64,000 nt of DNA from JACJWR01 sp964547485 (GTDB lineage Bacteria; Actinomycetota; Actinomycetes; S36-B12; UBA10799), in contig CAZJNU010000006.1 of the NCBI GenBank assembly GCA_964547485.1, positions 9,490-73,489 on the forward strand. The letters run 5' to 3'. The first letter of the stretch is position 1; each line of letters opens with the position of its first letter. The notes under the pieces were generated by a model. It was not told where the DNA came from. It made no database searches and saw only the letters and a list, made by a program, of their open reading frames with translations. Shown here piece by piece: positions 40,141-47,722 of this stretch. The position numbers were made by a program, and so were the translations under genes.

Positions 40141-43100
40141 CAGTACTGCACCTCCTGCGACCGCCGCCGCAGCACCGCAACCTCATCGCGTTGAGATCCT
40201 GTGCAGCCGTAGTAGTTGAAGCCGTAGGACAACTGGCCATAACCACCGATCATGTGAGTGGGTTTGAGCAATGCCCGGGTCAGACTGTTCTCGGTACCGC
40301 CCCGTCGACCAGTGCGTTCGGTCAGCGGCGTTTGCACCTGTCTGTCCTTGGCGTGATAGACGTACACCAAACCCTTCGGCATCCGCGGAGACACTGCGGC
40401 CACACCGTCGATCACGCCGTTGCGATTCCACACCTCGGCCCACTCCCCGTCTCGTAGCCCGATCTCGGCCGCATCCTCGACACTGACCCAGACTGTCGGC
40501 CCGCCCCGGAACAGGGTGAGCATCAATAGATCGTCCTGGTATTCGGAGTGGATACTCCACTTACTGTGCGGAGTTAAGTACCGCACCGCAATACTGCCCT
40601 CGTCGAGGTCGTGCACCTGTGAGTACTTCGCCATCATGTTCAGCGGTGGTCGGTAGATCGGCAGCATCTCCCCGTACTCCTTCATCCACTCGTGGTCCAA
40701 GAAGAACGAGATCCTGCCCGTCAACGTGCGCCAGGGCAGCGCCTTGGCCACGTTGACGGCGTAACCCGTGTATGCCTTTTGCGCTGATACGTCACCGGTC
40801 CAATCGGGCGAGTTGATGACCTGTTGCGGGCGTTGGCTGACATCGTCCCAAGTGATCCGAATGTCGCTTTGCCCTGCCACCAGGTCGGTCAGGTCCAACC
40901 CGGAAACCGACTCGGCATCGCGCCAGAGGTCCAGCGCGACCGCACCGTTGGTGGCACCGGAGAGCGCCAGCATTGCCTCCGCGCAGTGTTGATCCGTCGT
41001 CAACTGCGGTCGTCCCGCCGCTGGCCCGGTAGCCACGGTGCCGTTCTTCTCTGCCAGCCAGGCGACCTGTTCGGTCGGGACGCTGTGGTAATCCTTGGCC
41101 GTCACACCGGCGGTCTCGACCCTGGGTCCGAGGGCTTGCCACTTGGCATGCACCGCTGCGTAGTCGCGTTCAACGACTACCAGCTTCGGCGCATTCACAC
41201 CAGGGATCGGCCGACTACCGCTGACGCGCCAGTCATCCACCCGTCCGTGCGGAACGGACAGTTCGCCGGCGGAGTCATGCGCGATGGACACGGCGACGAT
41301 GTCTTGGCGAACCCCCAGGTGCTTGGCCGCCAGCTCACTGAATGACTCCGCGATCGCGCTGAAAGCGTCCCAATCGCTGCGTGATTCCCAGGGCGGGTCG
41401 ATCGCCTTGTTGAACGAGTGCACGAACGGATGCAGATCGGTACACGATAGGTCGAACTTCTCGTACCAGGTCGCCGCCGGGAATACGACGTCGGCGAAGT
41501 TGGCGGTACTGGTCATCCGGAAGTCAAAGTTGACCAGCAGGTCGAGTTTTCCGATGGGCGCCTGATCTCGCCAGATGACCTCCTGCGGCCGACGATCCGG
41601 CTCGGTCTCGCTGGCGTCCGCGTTCGCGGCGCCTCCCAACAGGTGACGGATGAAGAACTCATGACCCTTACCCGAGCCGCCAAGGATATTGCTGCGCCAC
41701 ACCATCAACAGCCGCGGAAAGTTCACCGGGTCATCTGGATCCTCGACGCTGAACCGCAACGAACCGTCCGCCAGCCGATCGACGACATGTTCGGCTGGTT
41801 CCTTGCCTAGCGCCCTGGCTTCGTCCGCTAGATCGAGGGGGTTCGCCGCAAAGGTGGGGTAGGTCACCTGCCAACCAAGTCGAACAGCCACGTTGAGGCA
41901 GTCCATGAAGGATCGCCCTTCGAACCTGCCATCACCCAGGGGAGAGGCGAGGTCGTCGGCTTGCCACACCTCGTAGCGCCACTGGTCGGTTGCCGTGTAG
42001 TAGTACGCCGTGCCGTTGCACTGTCGCGGCGGCGCGCTCCAGTCCAAGGCGTGCGAGAGGGTCACCCAGCCGCCGAAGGGTCGGATGGCCTCTTGCCCCA
42101 CATAGTGGTTCATGCCGCCGCCATTGCGTCCGACGGTTCCGCAGGTAATCAGCAACGTCAGGATCGATCGGTACACGGTGTCGGAGTTGAACCAATGGTT
42201 GATGCCGGCGCCCATGATGGCCATAGCCCGACCCTCGGTCTTCTCCGCCGCGGTGGCGAATTCCCGCGCGATCCTGATGCACAGCGCTGCATCGATCCCG
42301 GTGATGTCCTCCTGCCAAGCTGGCGTATACGGTTCGGTTGCGTCCTCGTAGCCCGTGGGCCAAGTACCTGGCATATCCGGGCGTTCGACACCGTAGTGAG
42401 CGAGCATGAGATCGAACACAGTGGTCACCGGAACGCCGTCGACGTCGATCACGGGGACGCCGCGCCGCACTACCCCGGCCGGTTCCTGGTCGAAGCGCGG
42501 GAAGAGTACCTCCGCCGTTCCGGTGCCGTGCTTCGCCATGCTCATCGCGGGCACAAGATCGTCGAGCCGAAGGTTCCAGGTGCCCCGATCCGAGTCGGCG
42601 TACTTGGCTGCCATAACACCGGGCGGACTGACGATCGTCGCAGTCGCTTCGTCGAAGATGACCGGTCGGAAGGCGGCCAGTTCAGGTTGCTCGCCCAAAT
42701 CGGACACCGTCATCATCCGATCTGGCACGTACCCGCCCCTGGGGCTCTCTGCCAGCCGCACGAGAAACGGCAGATCTGTGAAGGTGCGGCAGTACTCAGT
42801 GAAATAGGGCGACTGCCGGTCGACGTGGAACTCCTTCAGGACCACGTGCCCCATGGCCATGGCCAGAGCGCCGTCACTTCCCGGTGCCACCGGCAGCCAA
42901 TGGTCGGCGAACTTCGCATGCTCGGCGTAATCCGGGGCAACCACCACCACCTTCTCTCCGTGGTAGCGGGATTCGGCAAGGAAGTGCGCATCAGGTGTTC
43001 GCGTCACGGGCACGTTGGAGCCCCAGACGAGCACGTACGACGAATTCCACCAGTCCCGAGCTTCGGCAACATCGGTTTGTTCGCCGAAGGTCTGCGGGCT

Positions 43101-43811
43101 GGCCGGAGGAAGGTCCGCGTACCAGTCGTAGAACGAAACGTGCGCACCACCTGTGAGGGCCATGTAGCGCGAACCGGACGCGTAGGACACAGGTGACATG
43201 GCCGGCAGGGGGGTGAACGCTGCGGCCCGATCGGGGCCATGGACTTTGATCGTGTGGACATGGGCGGCGGCGGTGATCTGCACCGCCTCGTGATACGTCG
43301 CCCGCATCAGCCCACCCCGGCCGCGCTCGCCCTTGTAGCGGGCTACCAACTCGGTATCCGCCTGGATGGCTGACCATCGTTCGACCGGATCGGGGTGACT
43401 GTCCGCCATCGAGCGCCAGGACCGCAGCAGCGCGCCGCGAACGTAGGGGAAGCGCACTCGCGCTGGGCTATAGACGTACCAAGAAAAGGAAGCCCCCCGA
43501 GGGCAGCCGCGCGGCTCATGGTCGGGGACCCCAGGTGGGGTCTGCGGATAGTCGGTCTGCTGCGTCTCCCAGGAAATGATTCCATCGCGGACGTACACCT
43601 TCCATGAACAGGAACCAGTGCAGTTCACGCCGTGCGTGGACCGGACCTCCTTGTCATGGCGCCATCGGTCGCGATAGAACTCTTCCCACGAGCTGGGGTC
43701 CTCCCGGTCGACGCTTCGTGCGTCGGAACTGACCGTTCCCTTGGTCAGGTGGCGCAGTCCCGGCGGCATCAGCGGGTCGGCGCCGTGCGCCTGCGAGCGG
43801 GGTCCGGACAT
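40140..43811 (-). CDS. narG: respiratory nitrate reductase alpha (molybdopterin) subunit
   Basis: A 1223-aa molybdoenzyme. The N-terminus has the FS0 cluster pattern His-x3-Cys-x3-Cys-x34-Cys (HGVNCTGSCSW ... GCPRGASF) unique to NarG-type enzymes, and a Tat-less cytoplasmic start. It is preceded by AGGAGG. SSYVLVWGSNVPVTRTPDAHF and GAGINHWFNSDTVYRS are cofactor-binding stretches. It reduces nitrate to nitrite on the cytoplasmic side, coupled to quinol oxidation through NarH and NarI. First gene of narGHJI-HPP, divergent from the P450 gene. Confidence 0.97.
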   Translation of the reverse strand: MSGPRSQAHGADPLMPPGLRHLTKGTVSSDARSVDREDPSSWEEFYRDRWRHDKEVRSTHGVNCTGSCSWKVYVRDGIISWETQQTDYPQTPPGVPDHEPRGCPRGASFSWYVYSPARVRFPYVRGALLRSWRSMADSHPDPVERWSAIQADTELVARYKGERGRGGLMRATYHEAVQITAAAHVHTIKVHGPDRAAAFTPLPAMSPVSYASGSRYMALTGGAHVSFYDWYADLPPASPQTFGEQTDVAEARDWWNSSYVLVWGSNVPVTRTPDAHFLAESRYHGEKVVVVAPDYAEHAKFADHWLPVAPGSDGALAMAMGHVVLKEFHVDRQSPYFTEYCRTFTDLPFLVRLAESPRGGYVPDRMMTVSDLGEQPELAAFRPVIFDEATATIVSPPGVMAAKYADSDRGTWNLRLDDLVPAMSMAKHGTGTAEVLFPRFDQEPAGVVRRGVPVIDVDGVPVTTVFDLMLAHYGVERPDMPGTWPTGYEDATEPYTPAWQEDITGIDAALCIRIAREFATAAEKTEGRAMAIMGAGINHWFNSDTVYRSILTLLITCGTVGRNGGGMNHYVGQEAIRPFGGWVTLSHALDWSAPPRQCNGTAYYYTATDQWRYEVWQADDLASPLGDGRFEGRSFMDCLNVAVRLGWQVTYPTFAANPLDLADEARALGKEPAEHVVDRLADGSLRFSVEDPDDPVNFPRLLMVWRSNILGGSGKGHEFFIRHLLGGAANADASETEPDRRPQEVIWRDQAPIGKLDLLVNFDFRMTSTANFADVVFPAATWYEKFDLSCTDLHPFVHSFNKAIDPPWESRSDWDAFSAIAESFSELAAKHLGVRQDIVAVSIAHDSAGELSVPHGRVDDWRVSGSRPIPGVNAPKLVVVERDYAAVHAKWQALGPRVETAGVTAKDYHSVPTEQVAWLAEKNGTVATGPAAGRPQLTTDQHCAEAMLALSGATNGAVALDLWRDAESVSGLDLTDLVAGQSDIRITWDDVSQRPQQVINSPDWTGDVSAQKAYTGYAVNVAKALPWRTLTGRISFFLDHEWMKEYGEMLPIYRPPLNMMAKYSQVHDLDEGSIAVRYLTPHSKWSIHSEYQDDLLMLTLFRGGPTVWVSVEDAAEIGLRDGEWAEVWNRNGVIDGVAAVSPRMPKGLVYVYHAKDRQVQTPLTERTGRRGGTENSLTRALLKPTHMIGGYGQLSYGFNYYGCTGSQRDEVAVLRRRSQEVQY

Positions 43812-43930
43812 GCAGTCCTCCTGGGGAAAGGCACCTGGGCGCCGATCGGGACTCGATCGCCCTCAGCGGGCCGCGACGCCGCGGAACTTGGACATCGTAG
43901 CCATTTATTACACTTGTGTCGTGAATAATG
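43812..43930. promoter_or_regulatory. divergent narG/P450 control region with AT-rich dyad
   Basis: The 109-bp gap between narG and the P450 gene ends in an AT-rich block unlike its surroundings. TTATT (43905-43909) and AATAA (43924-43928) are inverted across a 14-nt spacer that contains ACAC-TT-GTGT. The P450 -10, TACACT (43909-43914), is inside the dyad and lies 6 nt before GTG 43921. A repressor or redox-sensing activator could bind here and control both directions; no family can be named from the site alone. Confidence 0.5.
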
Positions 43931-45105
43931 TGCCCGATTCGGATCAGGCCTACGATTGGACCCCAACGGACGCCGGAGAAGACCCGCTCCGGAACTACGA
44001 AGCGTTGCGGGAGCGGTGCCCGGTGGCGCATAGTGAAGCCCAAGGTTGGTCATTGCTGAGGCATGCCGATGCACTCGCGGCCTTGCACGACCCGGCGACG
44101 TTTAGCTCACAGGTGTCGACCCACGTGGCTGTCCCCAACGGGATGGATGGGGCGGAACACGCAGCGTTCCGGGCGATCGTCGACCGGTGCTTCACCCCGG
44201 AGCGAGTGGCGGCATTCGCTCCGCAGTTGCGAGGAATCGCCCAATCGCTGGTGGCGGACCTGCCTGGGACTGCTGGCCTGACCGTTGAGGTGATGGATGG
44301 GCTGGCAGAGCCCTACGCGGCCCGTGCCCAGTGCGCGTACTTGGGCTGGTCGACGAGTGTCGCCGAGGATTTGCGGGCGTGGGCCATCGAATCGCGGTTG
44401 GCGACCCGGAGTCGGGACCGCGACGAGCTCGACCGAGTAGCCCGCAGATTCGACCACATCATCGTCGCGGAACTCGACCGGGCTCGTGCTCAGAGCGCTG
44501 CCACGCCGCCGTCGTTGACCCACCAGCTATTGGCTGAACGAGTGAACGGTCGACCGCTGACCGACGAGGAACTGGTCAGTATCGTTCGGAATTGGACCGC
44601 GGGGGAGTTGGGCACGATCTCGGCCGCTGTCGGCATCACGGTGGCATTCCTGGCTCGTCACCGCGACGTGCAGGACATGCTGCGCGCCCAGCCGAATCTG
44701 CGGCAGGCGGCCATTGATGAGATGCTGCGACTGGAACCACCGCTCTTGTCCAACCGGCGGCGGACCACCCGAACCGCGCTGGTCGCGGGCCGGTCCATCC
44801 CCGCAGAAGAGCCTGTGACGATCCTGTGGCCGGCGGTGCAGCACGACCCGACCGTATTTCCCGAGCCGAGTGAGTTCCGGCCTGATCGTGACGCAGCCCA
44901 CAATCTGCTCTACGGCCGTGGTGTGCACTACTGCCCAGGGGAGGGCCTGGCGAGGCTGGAACTCGAGATTGCGCTGGACACCCTACTTATGCAGCGGCCC
45001 GGGTTCCGGGTGGCTGCCGCGCCGGTCCGGGCGATCCCGCCCGCTGGCGGGTTCGCCGAGGTGCAAGTCACGTGGGTACCGTCCCAGCGCAACCCCAATT
45101 CATAG
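43921..45105 (+). CDS. cytochrome P450, divergent from narG
   Basis: A 394-aa soluble P450. Start GTG 43921 is supported by a leaderless -10; the longer frame would run through the narG promoter. The heme loop reads LLYGRGVHYCPGEG (Tyr in place of the usual Phe), and the K-helix ExxR is in IDEMLRLEPP. The I-helix reads WTAGELGTISAAVG, so the acid-alcohol pair needed to activate O2 (normally AGxDT/AGxET) is not present in its normal form. No ferredoxin or reductase gene is next to it. Substrate unknown; a nitric-oxide-related role is considered in the findings because of the neighbours. Confidence 0.88.
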   Translation: MNNVPDSDQAYDWTPTDAGEDPLRNYEALRERCPVAHSEAQGWSLLRHADALAALHDPATFSSQVSTHVAVPNGMDGAEHAAFRAIVDRCFTPERVAAFAPQLRGIAQSLVADLPGTAGLTVEVMDGLAEPYAARAQCAYLGWSTSVAEDLRAWAIESRLATRSRDRDELDRVARRFDHIIVAELDRARAQSAATPPSLTHQLLAERVNGRPLTDEELVSIVRNWTAGELGTISAAVGITVAFLARHRDVQDMLRAQPNLRQAAIDEMLRLEPPLLSNRRRTTRTALVAGRSIPAEEPVTILWPAVQHDPTVFPEPSEFRPDRDAAHNLLYGRGVHYCPGEGLARLELEIALDTLLMQRPGFRVAAAPVRAIPPAGGFAEVQVTWVPSQRNPNS

Positions 45106-45248
45106 GCGCCCGACGCAAATCCTGGGCGGGAGTGGTGTCGGTGACGTCGCCGAGTGGGACTCACCCCGACGCGGTGCGGCGCCTGAGGAGGGCTAGCCTC
45201 AGAAGAGAGGGATGAGCCATCTGATTTCGCCGAAAGAAGGTGCTGACG

Positions 45249-45914
45249 ATGCCTGCAGTTGCCACCGCCTCGCAGAGCGAGCCAGGAGCAGCGGAAGTAC
45301 CGAACTCCGGCTTCTTCGCCCGCGCGAACGTAGCCTGGCAGGTGACCGGCGGCTGTCTGCTCGCCCCGATCCTGATCACTGTCCTGGTCATGGCCCGGTT
45401 CCAGGACTGGGACATTCCCACCTACACGTGGCTGTTGTGGCTGCAACTACCGATTTTCATGCTGCACGAGTTCGAGGAGTATGTGCTGCCTGGCGGCTTC
45501 AAATCCTTCTTCAACCATGACACGGTTTTCGCCTCACCCGAGCCGGGCGACAACACGCCCCTGGATGACGGTTACGTCTTCTTCGTCAACATTGTCATCG
45601 CCTGGGGGTGGGCGATCCTCGGCGCCCTGCTGGCGCCAGTCGCGCCCTGGGTCGGGCTCGGCCTAGTGCTGTGGAATGTGGGCATCAACTGCGTCCAGCA
45701 CACGGTGATCTTCCAGATCCGACACGAGGGCTACAACCCGGGGCTGATCACGACGATGATCCTGCTGCTGCCGTACAGCACGTTTATCATCTTCTACGTC
45801 ATCCAGAACGGCATCCTGTCACCGCTCGACTGGGTGCTCGCTGCGCTGTTGGGAATCGGGGTCGTCGCCGCGTTGGTCGCAGTCACCACCGTGAAACGCA
45901 AACGGGCGGCGTAA
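45249..45914 (+). CDS. HXXEE-domain integral membrane protein
   Basis: A 221-aa protein with five to six predicted transmembrane helices. It contains the family signature His-x-x-Glu-Glu in IFMLHEFEEYVLPGGF, plus conserved His/Asn residues in NVGINCVQHTVIFQIRHEGYNPG. ATG 45249 is preferred (AAGAAGG 9 nt upstream) over GTG 45240. The biochemical role of HXXEE proteins is not established; the polar residues inside the membrane suggest metal binding or catalysis. It follows the P450 gene by 143 nt on the same strand. Confidence 0.75.
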   Translation: MPAVATASQSEPGAAEVPNSGFFARANVAWQVTGGCLLAPILITVLVMARFQDWDIPTYTWLLWLQLPIFMLHEFEEYVLPGGFKSFFNHDTVFASPEPGDNTPLDDGYVFFVNIVIAWGWAILGALLAPVAPWVGLGLVLWNVGINCVQHTVIFQIRHEGYNPGLITTMILLLPYSTFIIFYVIQNGILSPLDWVLAALLGIGVVAALVAVTTVKRKRAA

Positions 45915-45931
45915 CCGCTGGTGGAAGCACC

Positions 45932-46040
45932 GCAGAGGATCGGGCGTTCGCGGCCAGACTCTCGAACCGAGTACACATTGGCGGCCATATATGGCCGCCA
46001 ATGCCCGATCCTCTGCACTCATGGCCGCGAGTGCCCGATT
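45932..46040. repeat. nested palindromes with repeated GGCCGC-GCCCGAT motif
   Basis: An outer inverted repeat GCAGAGGATCGGGC (45932-45945) / GCCCGATCCTCTGC (46003-46016) encloses a perfect 26-bp palindrome (45977-46002, arms ATTGGCGGCCATA). The motif ATGGCCGC-n-A-n-TGCCCGAT is present at 45991-46009 and 46021-46039 and, inverted, in the left arm (about 45936-45957). It lies between the convergent HXXEE and DUF4097 genes, so it can act as a bidirectional terminator, but its internal repetition resembles a REP-type element. Confidence 0.8.
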
Positions 46041-46088
46041 TAGTCGCGGTTGGCTTGGTGAGGGGAGCGGTTGCGCTCCGGAATTGTT

Positions 46089-46122
46089 GAAAGTGTCATA
46101 ATATGCATTATCGGTCACTTTC
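46089..46122. terminator. AT-rich hairpin between convergent genes
   Basis: GAAAGTG (46089-46095) pairs with CACTTTC (46116-46122), and inside it ATAAT pairs with ATTAT around ATGC. It is AT-rich in a GC-rich setting. It may be a terminator for the DUF4097 gene or a protein-binding site. Confidence 0.45.
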
Positions 46123-46181
46123 AGGTGGACCCCAGCGGTCCATCTCTCTGCGGAGAACGGGTATGCCGTCGAAAACTGACC

Positions 46182-47060
46182 TCAGTCCACTAGTTGGAGT
46201 TGCGGCTCCGGTGCGCGGCGAATGGTGATGTCCCCGCCGGCGGTGCGGGCATGCACCTCGACGGTGGAGTCCGACGCCTCGGGTCCAGCTGCGGCTGCGA
46301 GACCGTTGCGGACCGAGCCGTACCGGGCTGACACCTCCAGCCAGGCGGCGACACCTTCGAGAACGCCGATGTCGATCGCGCCAGCGCCGGTGCGCGCGGT
46401 GACGGAACCGTCCGACACCTCGGCGATGCGGATATCACCCATCGCAGACACGGCGCTGAGCGACGTCAGGGCACGTCCGATGGTGATGTCACCGCAGGCA
46501 GCTCGTATGTGTGCGTAGCGACCGCACTCGTCGATCTCCACCGAGCCGTTGGAATTCTTGACCGTGGCCGTCCCCGCGAGAACTCCCAGTCGCAGCGATC
46601 CGGAACTGGTTGTCACCTTCGCATCGCCCGCAACGCGATCCACGGTGACGTCCCCGAGGCCGGACTTTGCTGTCAAGGCGCCCACCCGATCCAGCCGGAT
46701 GTCGCCCATCCCCGTCCTTGCACTCGTGTCGGCTAGTTCGCCCTCGGTGTGAACAAGCCCCATTCCGGTTGTGGCCTTCAGCGAGGAGGCGGTAGGAAGG
46801 TCGACTTCGACAGCAAGGAATCCGTCACGCTTGGTGGCTCCGGCAAGTCGCTGCCACGATTTGCCCGTCCTGATCACCAGCGTGTTGTTGGTGAATTCGA
46901 CGAATGCGGCCGCGGCGGCTTGGATGTCGGCCGGCCTGTCCTTGTCCCGTGGACGGATTGACACCGTGCAATCGCCACGATCGCTGGCATTGACTCTGAT
47001 GTCACCGACCCGTAGTTCGATGACGGCAGCAATTGGGCCTGGACTTTGGAAGGTCTGCAT
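46182..47060 (-). CDS. DUF4097-family beta-repeat protein
   Basis: A 292-aa protein made of short repeating beta strands with G-D-I/V and S-G-S motifs (SARTGMGDIRL, KSGLGDVTVD, TSSGSLRLG, NSNGSVEID, RAACGDITIG), the right-handed solenoid pattern of DUF4097 putative adhesins. There is no signal peptide, so it is probably cytosolic. It follows the ribbon-helix-helix gene by 39 nt; this pair is common in actinobacteria and its function is unknown. GAGG lies upstream of ATG 47060. Confidence 0.8.
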   Translation of the reverse strand: MQTFQSPGPIAAVIELRVGDIRVNASDRGDCTVSIRPRDKDRPADIQAAAAAFVEFTNNTLVIRTGKSWQRLAGATKRDGFLAVEVDLPTASSLKATTGMGLVHTEGELADTSARTGMGDIRLDRVGALTAKSGLGDVTVDRVAGDAKVTTSSGSLRLGVLAGTATVKNSNGSVEIDECGRYAHIRAACGDITIGRALTSLSAVSAMGDIRIAEVSDGSVTARTGAGAIDIGVLEGVAAWLEVSARYGSVRNGLAAAAGPEASDSTVEVHARTAGGDITIRRAPEPQLQLVD

Positions 47061-47099
47061 CTTGGGTACCTCGGAATCAAATGGGTGTCGACGAGTGGA

Positions 47100-47612
47100 C
47101 TAGCGGACCCAGCCGGTGAACGACTGGCCTTGGCCAGGAACTGCTGGCTGTGGTCTGGCGCTGCCTGAGTCGCCGGCGGTGGCGGCAGTGAGGGCCCGTA
47201 CGAGCCAGGCATTGACCGAGAGCGCCTCGCGACCGGCGGCTTCCTCAACCCGGGTCTTGAGTGCCTCTGAGAGTCGAAGTGTGATGCGCGCGGTGCCACC
47301 GTCGTCGGACTCGCGAGCTGCTGACCGCGCGACGGGATCGGTCACCTGGCCCGGTGGTGCTGACTGGTCTATCGGCACAGTCACCGCGAACTCTGGGTCG
47401 CGGCCGTGAAGTCTGACCTCGACCGAGCCAGGTGCCAAGTCGAGCGTGATTTCGGCCGCGGCCGCCGAGATGGCCTCCAACAGCGAGAGCCGCACCGCCG
47501 AGTCAATGCCGGCGGTCATCCGCTCAGCAACGACTCGAGCGTCCGATCCATCCTCCCCCGCGGTACGAAGGAGCTGTTCGCGGACGTCGTCAACAAGTGG
47601 CTGAAGGTCCAT
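47100..47612 (-). CDS. ribbon-helix-helix (Arc/HicB-like) DNA-binding protein
   Basis: A 170-aa protein. The N-terminal half (about 1-80) is an alpha/beta domain of unknown type. Residues about 108-145 form an RHH fold: GTARITLRLSEALKTRVEEAAGREALSVNAWLVRAL cut here by eye as strand, helix, helix. The C-terminal tail is Gly/Pro/Gln-rich. It heads an operon with the DUF4097 gene, and a large dyad covers its promoter up to the start codon, so autoregulation is likely. HicB-like labels for this family do not imply a HicA toxin; none is present. Confidence 0.75.
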   Translation of the reverse strand: MDLQPLVDDVREQLLRTAGEDGSDARVVAERMTAGIDSAVRLSLLEAISAAAAEITLDLAPGSVEVRLHGRDPEFAVTVPIDQSAPPGQVTDPVARSAARESDDGGTARITLRLSEALKTRVEEAAGREALSVNAWLVRALTAATAGDSGSARPQPAVPGQGQSFTGWVR

Positions 47613-47662
47613 GACATCAGTATGACGTCATACCGATGTCAATGTCAACGTCCATGACGTCA
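47613..47662 (-). promoter_or_regulatory. 28-bp operator dyad plus a second TGACGTCA half
   Basis: GACATC (47613-47618) and GATGTC (47635-47640) are placed symmetrically around the perfect palindrome TATGACGTCATA (47621-47632). The whole is one dyad centred at 47626/47627. A further TGACGTCA lies at 47655-47662. A CATACT hexamer 6 nt before ATG 47612, a near match to the local leaderless -10, is inside the dyad. RHH dimers bind such arrays, so this is the likely autoregulatory site. Confidence 0.75.
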
Positions 47663-47722
47663 CTCGGTGTCAGAGGCGGTGGGCCCGGGAAACCAAGCGG
47701 TCGGGTCGACCGCCACCGCCCA

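Noticed and set aside
40140..43811. Formate dehydrogenase or another DMSO-reductase family enzyme
   Set aside because: The His-Cys3 FS0 pattern and the H, J, I genes behind it are specific to respiratory nitrate reductase.
43741..43920. N-terminal extension of the P450
   Set aside because: It would cover the first codons of narG and the divergent promoter; the leaderless start at 43921 fits the normal P450 length.
45977..46002. Replication origin or att site
   Set aside because: No DnaA boxes, integrase or tRNA overlap; the position between convergent genes fits a terminator or REP-like element better.
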